DNA of 64,000 bases from Tricholoma matsutake (Eukaryota; Basidiomycota; Agaricomycetes; Agaricales; Tricholomataceae). The stretch is from assembly GCA_026075535.2 (NCBI GenBank), contig AP026538.1:6386001-6450000 (forward strand). The letters run 5' to 3'. The position numbers and the translations under genes are program-made. Shown piece after piece: positions 31,990 to 45,263 of the stretch (positions within the stretch are counted from its first letter, which is position 1; each line of letters starts with the position of its first letter). The notes under the pieces are model-generated. The model did no database searches, was not told the DNA's origin, and saw only the letters and a program-made list of their open reading frames with translations.

Positions 31990-34099
31990 CAAGGGCTTCA
32001 CAGTTGTCGAGTTCACATCTGGGCAGCCAACGATCCTCCTCTGGTCCATACCCAAGCCAACATACCAGGTATTATATGGTCAACAAAAAATTCTTCTTTG
32101 TTGTTAACAAATACAGGAGGTGACTCCTCCAACTCACGGCCTGGAAAGAGTTCCTTGTTGTTCTTGACAAAGGGACAAACCTGGGAAGTGTGGAAGGTGG
32201 GGAATGTGTTGGGGTGGTTTGGCAAATCAATTGTAACCGTCAAAATCTTGGGGGCAGTGTCTGTAACCAAGTAAGGCCCATCAAAATGAGGCATGAACTT
32301 TGCAACCCATTTCTCATCTTTTGCTTTGTAGTCTTGACATCTGTGCAGTGTGGATAGGACCACTCGGCTACCTTTCTCAAATGGAAATGCATCAGTATGG
32401 TGTTCATTTGCAGTGAGGGACTGAGAAATCTTAGCCCAAAGCATGTTGTCTTTGGCTTCCAATACATCAAGTTGTAGCCTCTCAATTATGGCGGTCGCAT
32501 GGATGTCAGTAAGATTTTCAACCCCAGAGCAGATGAGGGGGGGGGATCATGCGTGGGGACCAGCCCATTCAAAGTTGAAAGGGGGAAAAACCTGTTGAAG
32601 CATTAATGGTATTTATTATATCAAAACAGACCCGAGGCAAAGCATGTCGCCACCCCATTTGATTGTGTTCCACATGATATTGTAGACATTGGTTAATCGT
32701 TTTGTTTGACCACTTGCTTGCCCCATCAGATTCAGGTGGTACACCATTGACATTTTCAGTTTGACACCCATTAGACCATGGAGAGATTGCCAAAATTTGG
32801 AGATGAATAGTTTGTTGTGGTCAGAAACAATTTCCAAGGGTAGCCCATTTTCACAATACCACTGGTTGAAAAAGATCACGGCTAGATCTTCTGCTGAGAT
32901 GTCTGTTTGCATTGGAATTATCTGCACGTTGCTGTTGAGTTGATCAGTGAAGGTGACAATGCAGTTAAAACTTTTGTCTTCTGGGAGGGGTCCAATGAAA
33001 TCCATAGCCACTGAATCCCCCATTGATCTGGCATGGGAAGGGGGTGCAAGGGACCCAATGGCTTTTGAGTCATTCCTTTGTTCCATTGGCAGTCAGCACA
33101 TGCCAGTATATAAGCCTGTTCCAAATCATGGTGCATGTTTTGCCAGTAAAACGATTTGCAGAGTGAACCATAGGTTTTGGCAAAACCAAAATGCCCTAGT
33201 ACATCATGAGCTAAATGAAACAGTAACTCACACACCTTTGACACTCGGGGGATGATGAGTCTGTTCCCTGTGTATAACAGGCCATTAGTTTCATGGATGC
33301 CATGTGGCAAGAATTCAGTGTCCAGTAAACATTTGCACCATGGATCTTCAATGTAGTTTTTCTGGATGCAGGGGAGTAACTCAGCATCAGCCATGATTGA
33401 AAGTGTGGATGCAACAATGGGACCATGGATGGGGTTTGTTGCAGGGTCAGCCAGCACCTGTGCACATGACAGAGGGTTGTTGTCCTTGGCCAGGATCAGT
33501 GCAACAACCTCTGGGTGTGGTGGGTAAGGGATCGTAGCATGCAAGTCTGGGTCAAAGTCCATATGAGACAGTGCATCTGCCACCGTATTCTCATCACCTT
33601 TGATGTACACAATTTTGCAGTTGTATTGAGACATAAATTCCATCCACCTTGCCTGGCAGCAGCTCAGGTCCTTCTGTGTGTCAAAAATTTTGAGGGTTTT
33701 GTGGTCAGTGTAAACCAGTACAGGGCCCCCAATGAGATCAGAGCACCACTTATCAAGAGCATGGATAATTGCCAGCATTTCCTTTTCATGTACTGGGTAG
33801 TTCAGTTCTGCCCCCTTGAAGGTCATAGAATCAAACACGACAGGTTGAGCTGATTCCCAAGTTCTCCCAAAGGAGAGCACCACTCCAGACTGGAAATCAC
33901 TAGTGTCAGTCATCACAAATATTTTCATGTCCAGCATCTGATTGTGGTCGATAGTCATTAAGCAATCATGACCCACGATGGCCTTCTTGATCACTTTGAA
34001 GGCCTGCTCGTGTGCGTCAGTCCATGGTGGAAAAGTTGTATTACTTTCTTTAGTTATGAGTTCTGTTAGAACCTGAGTGTGCTCCGTGATTTGTGGCAA
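31990..34099 (-). pseudogene. gypsy 2 RNase H, integrase and remnant chromodomain
   Basis: RNase H: FVMTDTSDFQSGVVLSFG, HEKEMLAIIHALDKW, YTDHKTLKIF, ENTVADALSHMDFD. Integrase: zinc region with HLAHDVLGHFGFAKTYGSL and CADCQWN, core VAMDFIGPLPEDKSF, SDHNKLFISKFWQSL. The C-terminal part (32462-32013) has the SH3-like SRVVLSTLHR and EEFFVDHII, start of a chromodomain whose middle is deleted. A run of G at 32531-32538 probably shifts the frame. One 393-codon frame (34099-32918) is still open. Confidence 0.85.
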
Positions 34100-35626
34100 A
34101 AAGTGTGCAATGTAACATATGAGTCCACAGAACTGTCAAACCTCTTTTGCACTGCATGGCCTGGGCCAGCCCACAATGCGATCCATCTTTCTCATGTCAG
34201 CTTTGATACCACGAGTGGAAATGTGATGGCCCAGAAAGTCCACCTTGGTCTGAAATAAATGTGTTTTCAGAGGGTTACAGTATAACTGTAAGCCACATAA
34301 AGCAGCTAGGATCATTCAAACATTCTCACAATGCTCTTCCACCATATTAGACCAAATGATGATATCATCTAGATAGATGTGGCAGATCTTTCCAATATAA
34401 GGATGCAAGGCTGATGTTACGTGTCATTGGTGGATGGCAGGCACATTTCTCAACCCCATCAGCATCACCATCCACTCAAACAAGCTGAATGGGGTAGATA
34501 CCGCTGTTAGGGGAATATCGTTTGGATGGATGCATGTCTGGAAGAAACTATTTGTCATGTCAATGGTGGCCCAAATCTTCCCTTTGGCAGTCATTCAAGA
34601 TGTCATCGATGCCAGGCAGGGGATGGGAGTCTGTAATAGTGTTTTTGTTTAGCTGCTGGTAGTCATTGACCCAGCAGGGCAACACCGAGGGGTCAGATTT
34701 TGGGATTATGAATGCAGGTGAAGCATGAGGAGATGACAAAGGATGGATGTGTCCCACATCCAAATGTTGTTGAATTAAGGTTTGCCACACTTCGTGGAAT
34801 TTGTGCAGACAAGCATAGGTATGAGTCTTAATTGTTTGCTCTGCATCTTTCAATTTAATATGTGCTGTGACATTCCGGGGAAATTTATCGATATGAGGCA
34901 ATGGTTCAAATACATCTTTAAACTCTGACAAAAAATCTTTCTCAAGAGAACCAAACTTTTCCTGTAGTGCTAGGATCTCAATTTGGTCTCTCACTATTGC
35001 TGCAATGTCCAAGGGTTTAGCAACCTCTGGGACTCGAATTCAGCATCCAGTAAACATTTTTTACATACTAATACAAGGTCCCGTAGCATCATCTTCTTCT
35101 CTCTCTTCACATCCACAACAGACATCGCAGGCTCAACAAATTGCTTTGGTTTCGCTTCCAATGGAGGGTTTAACAAGTCAAAATTACAACATTTATCAAT
35201 GGCGGTGCATGCAACAAAGTCTGCAACAATATGATTTACAGCTAGATAGGGCAGTCCCAAGAGAAGTGGAACACAAAGGTAGGGAGTAACAATAGCTTTA
35301 ATCATATGTGAAACATAAGCAGAGTCAGGGGAGAACAACACGATCTTGATGTATTCATGCAAATGGCTATCAAAAGATGTGGTGTTGTTGAGAGCAACAG
35401 AAATTGGGAGCAGTTTATGAAGACAGAAACGATGGAGGCCCAAAAGGTGAACCAAGGCCTTGTTGATGAGTATGAGATGCGCTCCGCAGTCCAGCATACT
35501 GTCTACTGTAAACGGTTCATCAACAGACGGTCCCACTAGGGAGCATGTCCAATGCAGGTGTTTCACAGTCAAGGGAGCACTTACATCCTCCTCAGATTCA
35601 GAACCTGCACCCAAAATGGCATCCAG
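34100..35626 (-). pseudogene. gypsy 2 protease and reverse transcriptase
   Basis: Protease-like segment SMLDCGAHLILINKALV (Asp-Cys-Gly in place of the usual D-S/T-G) near 35500. RT: KTHTYACLHKFHEVW, FIIPKSDPSVLPCWVNDY, IYLDDIIIWSNMVEEHCENV with the Asp pair (about 34380), then FLGHHISTRG. Several stops and frameshifts around 34100-34560. The upstream gag lies at 46431-47238; gypsy 3 is inserted between them. Confidence 0.82.
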
Positions 35627-36784
35627 TGTTGGTGGGGAATCAGAGTATACGTGGGGTTCTAGTTCAGGTTGTCGAACTCCAACAGGTTGGGAAAGAGAGA
35701 ACCATGAAAGGAAGGGAAAACAGGGGGAAAAGAGGGTTGATGTGAAATGACAGTAAAGGATGGCCGTGGGAGGTGGAAGTAAAGTAAACAGGGATAAGGG
35801 CATTCACACGCGGGTGACGAAAGGCTGCGAGACCATAACATGAGGGAAAAGGCTAGAATAGAGTTTTTTGAGGCTTGTAGTAGGTAATGGAACCTGGATT
35901 TTGAGAAGACTGTGTTCTCGAGGGGTCTAAAAGGCAGGGAGTCAGCAAAAGGGAAAAGAAATACTTGTACTACACCTTTGTGTGTAGAAAACTTAGGCTC
36001 CTCTTATAGGAGATAAAACTTGGGTATTGAGGGAGAGGTTTTTTGGTCAAAAGGGAGGGTACTCCATTTGAGAGGTGGGAGGACACCTAAATACAAACAA
36101 GCAAGAAAAACTCGACCACATGCATACTCTCACATCGGTCGAACCATGCAACATCAATGTAAACTAATTGGGACAAAGGAATCATGAAAAAGCATTGATA
36201 GTGTAAAGTTTGAGGAAATGATGAGAAAAAGAAGATGAACAGATGCATACTAAAAACAGACAGCTGGACTATGGCTTGGGGAGTTGCACGCAGACCTGTG
36301 AGCACTATTGACTTGCGTCACCTGGCCCCCTTCAAGTGTGGCATCCTCCAAATCGTGGCTCTCGACCCTACATTCCAACTGTCTGAATCCTGTAGCTGCA
36401 CTCAGGCAGTAGAGAAGGCAACAGTAAATGAAAAGATCAAAGCACTAGACGTCAAAGTGGAGCAAGTAGAATGAAGCACTCTAAGTCCAAAATTAGAAAC
36501 CGGTCCTTCCACTGATGTCTTCCTCGGTCCAATCTTGAATTGAGAGGATGTTGAGCAGGGAAGGGATTTTCATTGAGAAACTAGAGGAGTCAAAGGTGCA
36601 AGGATTTTGGCAGAGTATCAGTAGTGCGAAGAAGTGATAATAAATAAAAGATTCAACAAATGCGTGTTTGACACATGTACCAATGTTAGGCCAGGTGATG
36701 GGCACACCCATGTGCTGATCACAAATTAGATGTGTAACGTGTTATGCCGTTGAGTCTACGAGTAGAACTGTAGACTCTACAACA
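35627..36784 (-). repeat. 3' LTR of gypsy 3
   Basis: 1158 bp; pairs with 45264-46430. Differences in the compared parts are mostly C/T and G/A changes plus small indels. Confidence 0.9.
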
Positions 36785-37178
36785 ATTCACGGTTAGTTCA
36801 AATGATGCCCCCATCATTCCATCAATCAGTAATGTTGAAAACATAAAATTTTTGAGAAGGTAAAGTTTGGCTCAAATGGCTCAAATGGCTCAAATTGGCT
36901 TGAATGGTTTAAATCTAAAAATAAATTTTTCTTGAGAAGGTAAAAGAAAAGAAAGAAAAATTAAAATAAAATAAAAATGAATGCTTCTCGGATTGTTTGC
37001 ATGAAGCCACTAGATCAATAAGTAATTCACAAGAAATTAAAACAGACACACAAAGCGGTACCCATCCCACGGTTTGTTTGCATGATGCCCACATCATTCC
37101 ACACAATGAGCAAAAAGAAGAACAAAGTAAAGAAAATCGAAATATGGAGACTTAGCATAACAGAAGAAATTCACGAGT
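36785..37178 (-). other. gypsy 3 3' untranslated region with duplicated motif
   Basis: Between the integrase stop and the 3' LTR. The motif GGCATCAT followed by AACCGTG, next to GGAATGATG, occurs twice on the minus strand, near the LTR (about 36790-36825) and again near 37065-37105. The inner part is AT rich with repeated CTCAAATGG. Probably covers the polypurine tract. Confidence 0.5.
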
Positions 37179-39523
37179 CTAATCTTCTAGTCGTTCAAGT
37201 TCCATACTAGAGGGATCCAACTGTGTGACCATGAGTAGTGAGTATTCAAACGTGTTCATGTCAAGGATACCAAGTAGGTGGGAAGTCCTGGGATCAGTAA
37301 GGTTTCTGATAGGTGGGCATGCACATAAATGGGTGATGTGACCAGGAGTCTGTTGAATGTGCTCAAGCACAGGTGTCCAAATGAGATCTGGGTTGATGTA
37401 ACTGCCAGTACAAGTACTCTTCATGAAAACAATGTGGTATGATTTGAGGTCATCGCAACCGTCAATGGTAACCATCAGATGAGCATCAGGCTCACACCAG
37501 TCAACTTCAGGATGTTGGATTTTCAAGCTCCCATGGAAGGATGAACAAACCGTTTGGGAATGTTCCCTGTAGTAGAATATTTTCAGCCATGTCGAAAAAT
37601 ACAACTCATGTTTGACAGTTCCATCTAATTTCCTCAACCTGTATGTCTTGTCTCAAACTTTCTCATGAATGATGAAGGGGCCAGTCCAATGAAGCGTGCC
37701 CTTGTTCCCAACTTGTGTGTTGAGCCAAGTTTCTATTAAACTCTGAAAAGAGGATGACCAGACTGGGGATTGAACCCAGGACCTTCTGGACATATACCAG
37801 ATGCTCTAACCACTGAGCTATCAGGCCTTACCAGTAGAATTCACTTTCTAACTGATAAGCTCTACCCTCAGAGTAACCATATACTCCTTGCAAGACTTAT
37901 ATCATGCTCAACCCTTGTGATATCAAATGACTGCTTAGGTAAGAGGCCACCTGATGGTCCGTTCACACATGTGTCAGATTACCTAATCCAACAGTTTCAT
38001 GTGCAAGAACCCAGGTGCCAAGTTTGAATTTGCCAGTAGAGAGTTGAGCCCAGTGCTTCTCATTGAATTCATCCATGGCTCACTTGCGGAGCACCTTTTG
38101 TTGAGCCAGGCCTTGAACCAGATGACGATCACATCAAGGAATTTGTTGAGTGCACATGCCAATAAGATCAGCAGTGGACTGAACTGTGTGCCAATCCAGT
38201 GTATCCCAAGTGCGGTCAGCAATGTCGAAAGCTAATAAAGGTGACCTGTCATATAATAAGTAGTAAGGGGTAAATCCAGTCATACAAGAAGTTGTGCAAT
38301 GCATAGCCAATAAACATGCCAAAAGGAACAATGGCCACTTCGAAGAATCAGTACCACAAGCACAAAAAAGAGACTCAACAAGTGTAGGGTGTGCCCATTC
38401 AGCAACAGCATTATTGTGGGGACTGTAGGGACTTGCAACAATGGCAACAACACCAACCAGGCCCTTGAACTTGGAGCCACCATCAATTATGAAAAGGGGA
38501 ATACAACCAAACCTGCAGATGATATCCTCATAGAGGAACTTTGCCCATGAAGCTGAATCATTCTTTCTTGATGCCCATGCCTCTGGCCAACCAATCCCAG
38601 GTTCTGTCACTTGCAGTAAAAATTCCTTTCCACCATAATCATCAGGCATGTGGACAGTATCCAAGTCGAACCATCAAAGGATGATAGAGTTCCAGGTTGA
38701 AGAATAAGGGACCCTGGGATGTGATGCAGAATGTAGCTGGCAGATCACACATGAGACTACAAAGAATGCCATGTCATCAAACAAGTTTGGCCAATAAAAA
38801 TGATCCATAAGGTGTTTGAATGTTGCATCACGTCCATGATGTCCAGCTTCATTATGAGCCTCTGCGATGAGTTTCTGTTGACATGCAAGATCAGTGACCT
38901 GTTTTTCCAATCTTCCACAGTCAGTTGTCATGATGAATAAATTGATGAGCCTGCATATTAAACTTTTTGAGTGCAGCCAGGTTAGAACAACAAGAAGGGA
39001 GCATGTCATCTCTAAGAAATATCAGTAGTTTGGACCAGAATTCAGGGGACTCATCGTCTTTCTTTCCAAATTTATGTCCAATGCAAGACATGGCTGTCCG
39101 TTCCAGTTGCGGCAAGTCATAGCCTGTGCGATCATTGAATTGAGTGCCATTGTTGGAACTGTCATCATATGAAGGTTCAGTAATATAACAGCTTGAGTAT
39201 TTGGAAATACAAATTGAAATAAGCTCCCCACCCCAACCGCAATCAACCATGCACTTCATCTCAACTTTCCTGTAAAAGAAGTCACGACCAATATAGTCCT
39301 CAACATTGTTAGCAGAAAGCAGGGAATGGGTGATCAAGGAATTAGGTAACTTATAATCATCACCCACTGAGTTAATCAAGTAATTGCCAATAACATTTAC
39401 ATTGACACCAGTCAAAGCCTGATTACTCAGAACAGTGGCAAAGTAAGCAATGTCGAGTGTGTCAGAAGTTGTCATTTGATAGGTGGTACCACATCCAAGA
39501 AGTCTTGAGCATTGCATTGCCAA
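37179..39523 (-). pseudogene. gypsy 3 integrase region
   Basis: HNEAGHHGRDATFKHL and CVICQLHSAS form the HHCC zinc region; VHMPDDYGGKEFLLQVTEP, IIDGGSKFKGL and SPYSPHNNAVAEWAHPTLVES give the core with its three acidic positions. The C-terminal part (37179-37740) follows an insertion at about 37745-37990: ETWLNTQVGNKGTLHWTGPF and RKLDGTVKHELYFSTW. Several nonsense codons. Confidence 0.82.
37756..37827 (-). tRNA. tRNA-like sequence within gypsy 3, probable anticodon TAT
   Basis: 72 nt on the minus strand fold as a cloverleaf: acceptor GGCCTGA with TCTGGTC (one mismatch, one G-U), D stem GCTC/GAGC, anticodon stem TCTGG/CCAGA with loop TATATGT, T stem CTGGG/CCCAG with loop TTCAATC. Position 33 is A instead of the nearly universal T, so function is doubtful. 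It lies in a 250-bp insertion in the integrase gene. A recent tRNA-derived retroposon or a transposed tRNA gene are both possible. Confidence 0.5.
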
Positions 39524-41526
39524 GATGTGAAATATTCAGTAGAAAATGAAAGAACACCACTGTGATCTGGCAACGTCTCCAAATGGACAAAATGATCAGC
39601 AAACACTGTAACAGATGAGCAGGAAAAACCTGTAGATGAGCCAATAAATGTGTCAAGATAAGCTTCAGTGTCTTCATTGTTGGAGTCAAGGGGGGAAGGT
39701 TTTTGTCTTGACAGCCCATCGGGGACTTTATGCTTTTCTGCAGGAACATGAACCAGGTTGAAGTTGAAGAGTTGGATGTAAAGAACCCATCGTGTCATCG
39801 GGGCATTAGGCAGTTCAGGAGCATGGAGCATTTCAAGAAGGAACTTAGCATCAACTTCAATCCTAAAACAGATTCCCCAAATATGATGCTGAAGGTCCTT
39901 CAATGCTCGAAAAACGCCATAGAGTTCTGCTTTGGGTTGTGAATATCTAGACTCAGTTTTGCTGTAAGTACATGAACCAAAAAGAATTGGGTGCTTCTCT
40001 GTGTTTTGTATCTGATATACCACCCAACCTGAACTGTACATTGAGGAGTCAATTGCGACAATCACAAGGCCACCATCATTCAGGGGTCTATAGTGCCTGG
40101 TTGCCAATTTAGCCATTTCATAATTGAGATGTACCAAAACTGGAGCCATTGTGATCAACTCTTTGATCTTTTGCTGAGCCTCGGAAGCTTTGGGACCAAA
40201 GAAGAATGATTCTCCCATTGTGCATGTCAGTAATGTTAGCAGTTTAACAATTAAAGAGAAGCCCTTAATCCATTTCCTACCAACCCCCACAGTTCTGAGG
40301 AATGATTGTACATCAGAAACAGATTCCAGGTCAGGCCAGTTGAAGATCTTTGAAGTGATGCCATGCAACAAGTGCCAGCCATCTCTTGAGACTTTGGTAC
40401 CCACAATGTGTAGTCGAGGGACTGCAAGTACCAACTTGTTTCCTGATGCAGTGATCCCGGCATAAATCATCCTAACCAAAATGCAGTCAACCGTGGTAGT
40501 GAACTCATACACAAACCTTCGAATCCTGGGGGCAATTTCTTCATCATTGTAATTGCTGTATGGTCCCTTAGCACCCATGTCATCAATAAAAACATCTCCG
40601 TGCTCTGGAATTTTGCCTGAAAGGCAGTGGTTAGTACACTTACAAAACTCGGGGACTGAATTTGTAGCTCCCTGTGGTAGACATGTCAGTCAAAGGGGAC
40701 CAATTATTGTACTTAGTGTCGTCATAGGGCGAGACTTCACTGCCAATACCCGGCCATCATAGCCTGCAAATAAATCAAATAAGCCATAAATATGTCGACC
40801 AGCAAACCCTTCAGCAAAATCATCTATACGAGGCGGAAGCGCTGAATCACAGATCATGACTTTGTTGAGCTCCTGGACATCTGCAATGAGTCGAAGCCCA
40901 GCTTCTTTCTTTGCAACAGCAAACATAGGGGAGTGATAGGAGGCCATCAAAACTTCATACTTGCTTGCCTCCTTTTGTTCTTCAAGGATGTGCCGAACGT
41001 CAGCCTCAATTGCTTTTGGGACATGGATTGGCGGAAGAAACCAAGGAATATGCTCTATAATGGGGATCTCGTATTCACGGGAAAATGTACCATGCTCACA
41101 ATCTTTGAAGGCAATAGCTTTGTCTCTAGAATGTAACACAAAAATTAATAAATCAATTTCTCGAGAGGAAAGAAAACTGTTGGGAACACTCTGCAAAATC
41201 TTATCAAGTTGTTCTTGAGTCAATCTAACCATGGGTTCAAAATCTGCATAAGCTGGTGGATCAAATGGTAAAGGTGGTAAACTTGGAATTTCAATGGGCT
41301 TGAATTCTTGCCCCAAGGGATCAGGCATATAAGTTGGGATGGGTCGGACTTTTCTGTCAATGGGCTTGTACTTGCATTTTGCAGCACTGGAATAAAAGGG
41401 AGGAGGAGCCAAAGCTTGAGCAGTCCAAGGAGTTGAAATGGGAGAGGCAGGCACAGCATGAATCATCATACAAAGCAGGGAATCATAGCTTTCTGGGGGG
41501 AAAATCAATCTCGAACATTCAATCAA
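39472..41526 (-). pseudogene. gypsy 3 reverse transcriptase and RNase H
   Basis: RT: EHIPWFLPPIHVPKAIE, FAVAKKEAGLRLIADVQELN, HIYGLFDLFAGYDGR (motif A), a short broken stretch 40580-40690, then GDVFIDDMGAKGP (motif C). RNase H: VIVAIDSSMYSSGWVVYQ, QPKAELYGVFRALKDL, VPDGLSRQ. The frame is shifted once near 40640 between motifs A and C. The long connecting segment LAVPRLHIVGTKVS marks a particular basidiomycete gypsy clade as I remember it. Confidence 0.83.
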
Positions 41527-41841
41527 TTCATCATCGTAAGTTGCAAATGCAGCAAGACAAGAAATTGTACGTCCAAAAATAGGAATGGGAGCACCCTCTA
41601 TTGAGTGAGGTTCAGACTGTGCACCTGTCCCTAGTTTTCTGCATCCTCATCAGAAACTTCTTCAATCATCACGTGGTGCACATGAGGCTGTAAAACTAGA
41701 TGGTCAGCATTCCATGGAGAATTAACAGGACATAGCTGAATTGAAAGCGTTGGGGGAATGCGATGCTTGTGTTTGGGACAACATTGTTTGCCACTGGTTC
41801 ATAAATGGAGGTTTACTCCCTTGGTTCAGTTATATGAAATA

Positions 41842-42189
41842 TCAGCAGCATACCATAACATCCACGGCTGACCTAAAATTATTTCCTGCTTCCCAGTGCC
41901 TTCGGACAAAACAAAAAAAATGGTGATCAAAAGAATGCCCCCCAATATCAACAGGAGAGTTCCAAACGCAACCTACAAGAGGCACTGCAGGGCCATTTAT
42001 ACCTTTGAGAGACCGGCATCTTCCATTGTGATCGAGAGGGAGGCTTGTTTGTCGATAAAACTCTTCTGACATCAGGTTAAGTTCTGAACCAGTGTCGACC
42101 ATGAATGTCACTTTGTGGCCAGCCATATTACCCTCAAAACTGCCAGTAGACATTGCAAATAGAGGTGCTGTATGCAGAGAGACAGCCAA
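41842..42189 (-). pseudogene. gypsy 3 aspartic protease
   Basis: VTFMVDTGSELNLMSEEFY carries the catalytic DTG, and GINGPAVPLVGC follows as in retropepsins. It would cleave the polyprotein. A stop separates it from RT. Confidence 0.78.
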
Positions 42190-42195
42190 AGTGTA

Positions 42196-45073
42196 TCATT
42201 CTAGGATTTCCTGGACATCTTCATTTGTATTGTAGGAAAACTGGAGTCTTGATTCCGTCATAGAAATTTCCTGGTATTCTTTGTCAGTAGATAACTCAGT
42301 ATCTGACTCACCTTCAGATCCACACTCTTCCTCACATTCCCCATGACCATGTGAAGTGGCCACTACCTTCTGGGAATATTCCCGTCGAGTCTTCATCAAG
42401 CCTGCAAAGCGCTTCTGTAAATCTGCTGACATGCCTATAATATCATGGAGTGGTAAAGTAATCATCATATCAAGAATTCAGGACTGAACGACATCACCAT
42501 CTGCCATCTCTTGAAATTGTAGAAGTAAAATGGTATCCCCCTTTGCTTTTTGTCGCATCTTGCATTTCTACATCTTGGTAGTTGGCTTTCTTCAGAGCAG
42601 TCTTCTTCTTTTCTTTCCATGTGTCGGCCATGTTTTGGTAAGGTGGCTGAGGAAGTGGCAGAGCAGGTGCTCTAGGAGCCAGTTCAACTCTAGCGGCTGC
42701 CTTCGGAATTTTCACTGGCTTGGGTGGAAGAGGAGCTGGAACTGGGGCTTGTGCAGCAGGTGCATGCTTTGGAGGAGGTGGAATGATTGGAGCTTGTTTT
42801 GGTTTTCATTCAGGCTGTTTCAAGGTGTAAGGTTCCATTTGAGGATATTCTTTCTGGGATCAAGTGACTGGGTAACTAGATGTCCACTGGGGTACTGAGG
42901 ATATCGCGTAGACATCACGACCAAGAAGATCATGGCCATCGCATTGGATACCTGCTGGTTGAGCAAAACGGGGAGGTGTTTCACAATCCTTACCTTTTTG
43001 TGAGGGGCCATGCCAGCACTGTTCTCGTGAGCCTTCTCTTCTCGGAGGATTCTTGCCACGCTGCCAATACCACCTCCATTCCTAGGAAGGTCAGTACCAT
43101 CAGGACGGACTAGCCTACCTACCATGTTGTATATTGCGAGGCCCTCATTGATCAAATTCCTTGTCTCTATGCAGTTAGCAACACCTAAATGATGAAGGAA
43201 AGTCCCGTCACAAATAAAACATTTTCGATCCGCTGGCGGTGCTGGGTTGCATGCATTTGCCAGCTCTTGAAGTGGATGTTGCTTTTCCATTGCTAGCTCC
43301 TGTACCTGTCAACTCAAATTATCCATGTCAGTCATAGGGATGGGGTCAACAATGGGAGCTGCTGGGATGATATTTGATTCAAACTTAACAGTTTTCTTCT
43401 TCTTCACTGCATGCTTGAGCTTCATTCACATCGTGGCATCAAGATCAGAGTCTTCATCCTCTTCGTCTTCTGAATAATCATGTAAGTCAATCTCGCATAC
43501 CTGAGCATCAAGATCGGTTTCATCAAACTCTCGTCATAACACTCCCAAGGTCACATCAACATCTGGGGGATTAGTAATCTTTTGGTTGGTGGACATAGTG
43601 TTTAAAGGTCCAGTCCAGTCCGGTTTTTGACTTCCAAATGGGGCAAACGGCAACCGCAACAGGTCTAGGACTGACCTAGATATTGGAGGACCGCAACCGG
43701 ACCCTTTAGGACCGGTCCTAATCGGTCCATGGACTGAAAAAAGACTGGTTCGGACCGGTTTTTTGTTGTAAAGTTTATTGTGCCAAATAACCCATATGTA
43801 TCTCAACAAATATGACCATCACCTCATATATATTATATTAATGGATAGAGATTGTAATGCTACATAGATCTATTCAACATTTAAGCAATTCCGTCAAGAT
43901 TTGACTGAGATATGGCCAAAACCAAAAGGACATGCATTCAAGTTGCAGTTTGTAGTTTGTAATTTGTAGTTTGTAGTTGCACTCATTTAGGCTGTTGTAT
44001 AAATAAAATCCCATGGTACAGATGATTAGGTGTGTTGTTGTTACTTTTATGATGCTATATAGCTGTACAAAAAAAATTAAAGCTCAGGTAATAAGCAATG
44101 CAATCAAAGTTGTTCTGATACAACAAAATACTTGTACAAAAATGTTTTTGGTCATATCTCAACCAATTCTTGACAATTTTTGATGATCCAGGGACCGAAA
44201 ATAAAGGAAATATGTGTGGGAGTAAGGTCTAACACACGTTGGAATGAGAGACAGGTTGCAATCAGTTTTAACTGGTTTTTCATCGGTCCTACTATATTTT
44301 TCAAAACGAAAGACCAGCAACTGGACTGAAAAAGACTGGTCCATAAATAGACCACTGGTCCGGTCCTAATCGGTCCAGTTCAGTTCAGTTTCTGTCTTTT
44401 TTTCGGTCCTGCAGACTGGACCTTTAAACACTAGGTGGACAGCAAACCCTTCTTGATCTTCTTGCGAATTGAATAGGGTATCCCTTGAAAGAATAAAACA
44501 TTGACATCATGCTGAAGGATCTCTTGTTGGGCAATCAGAAAATTAGACTGTGTAATAAATCTGCAGTAGTATCTGTCAATATCTTGTAAATGGGTGAACA
44601 TGCCTTCAGTCGCATGCTTCTTAACCCACACTTGGAACTTGTCACTGGTTATGAGCAGATCTTGATCTGCAGAGGCATATAGCTTGACCAAAAAGGCATG
44701 TGTAGCCACCCAATTGTTTCCAGACCAAACAGCATGTTGGCGTATCATAAGCAGGTAAATGGATATGAGAAAGACGAGCGTTATCGGCATGGTTCTCGAG
44801 TGCATCAAGAACGTCTTTGACATGTGTCCCTTTGAAGTACAGCACATTGTCGGTGCCAGGTGTTGGCATGGGAACAGCTAGGGAATGAAGGGACATAAAC
44901 ATAGAACCTGTAGAGCCAATATTCGAAGTGGTGGAGTCTGATGGAGTCATGTCGGATTGGAGAGGCATCAGGCCCGGAGCACCTCCAGTCGTCTCCATGT
45001 TGGGCATTAAGGCAGGACCCATAGGAGGAGATCTGGGAGGATTTGGATTTGGAGGTGCTGATGAACTTGGCAT
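42196..45073 (-). pseudogene. gypsy 3 gag and linker, interrupted by a MITE
   Basis: N-terminal Pro-rich leader (from about 45073), then the capsid-like region FLVKLYASADQDLLITSDKF and HDVNVLFFQGIPYSIRKKI, the MITE at 43596-44433, NPPDVDVTLGVL, an acidic stretch, and a knuckle-like CFICDGTFLHHLGVANC with IETRNLINEGLAIYNMVGR. The last part (42468-42196) is a charged linker. The frame changes several times. Confidence 0.75.
43596..44433 (+). mobile_element. hAT-like MITE, AGTGTTTAAAGG family, copy 3
   Basis: 838 bp with intact inverted ends TAGTGTTTAAAGGTCCAGTC and an 8-bp duplication GGTGGACA (43588-43595, 44434-44441). Its removal reunites gag codons KKGLLSTNQKITNPP. Confidence 0.92.
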
Positions 45074-45263
45074 AACTCAGCATTGGTACAGTTGATGAGC
45101 AATCCTAAGTCGTCGAGCAAGAAACTGTTCTATGATGGCTAAGGTTCTGAAAAATAGTATTCTGTAGCTTTTTGTGAGAGTTAAATGGAAAGATTTGACG
45201 CATTCATCAAATGTTTGGAGTTTGAACAGAAAACTGGTGATAAACAACCCCCTGTCTTGGTAT

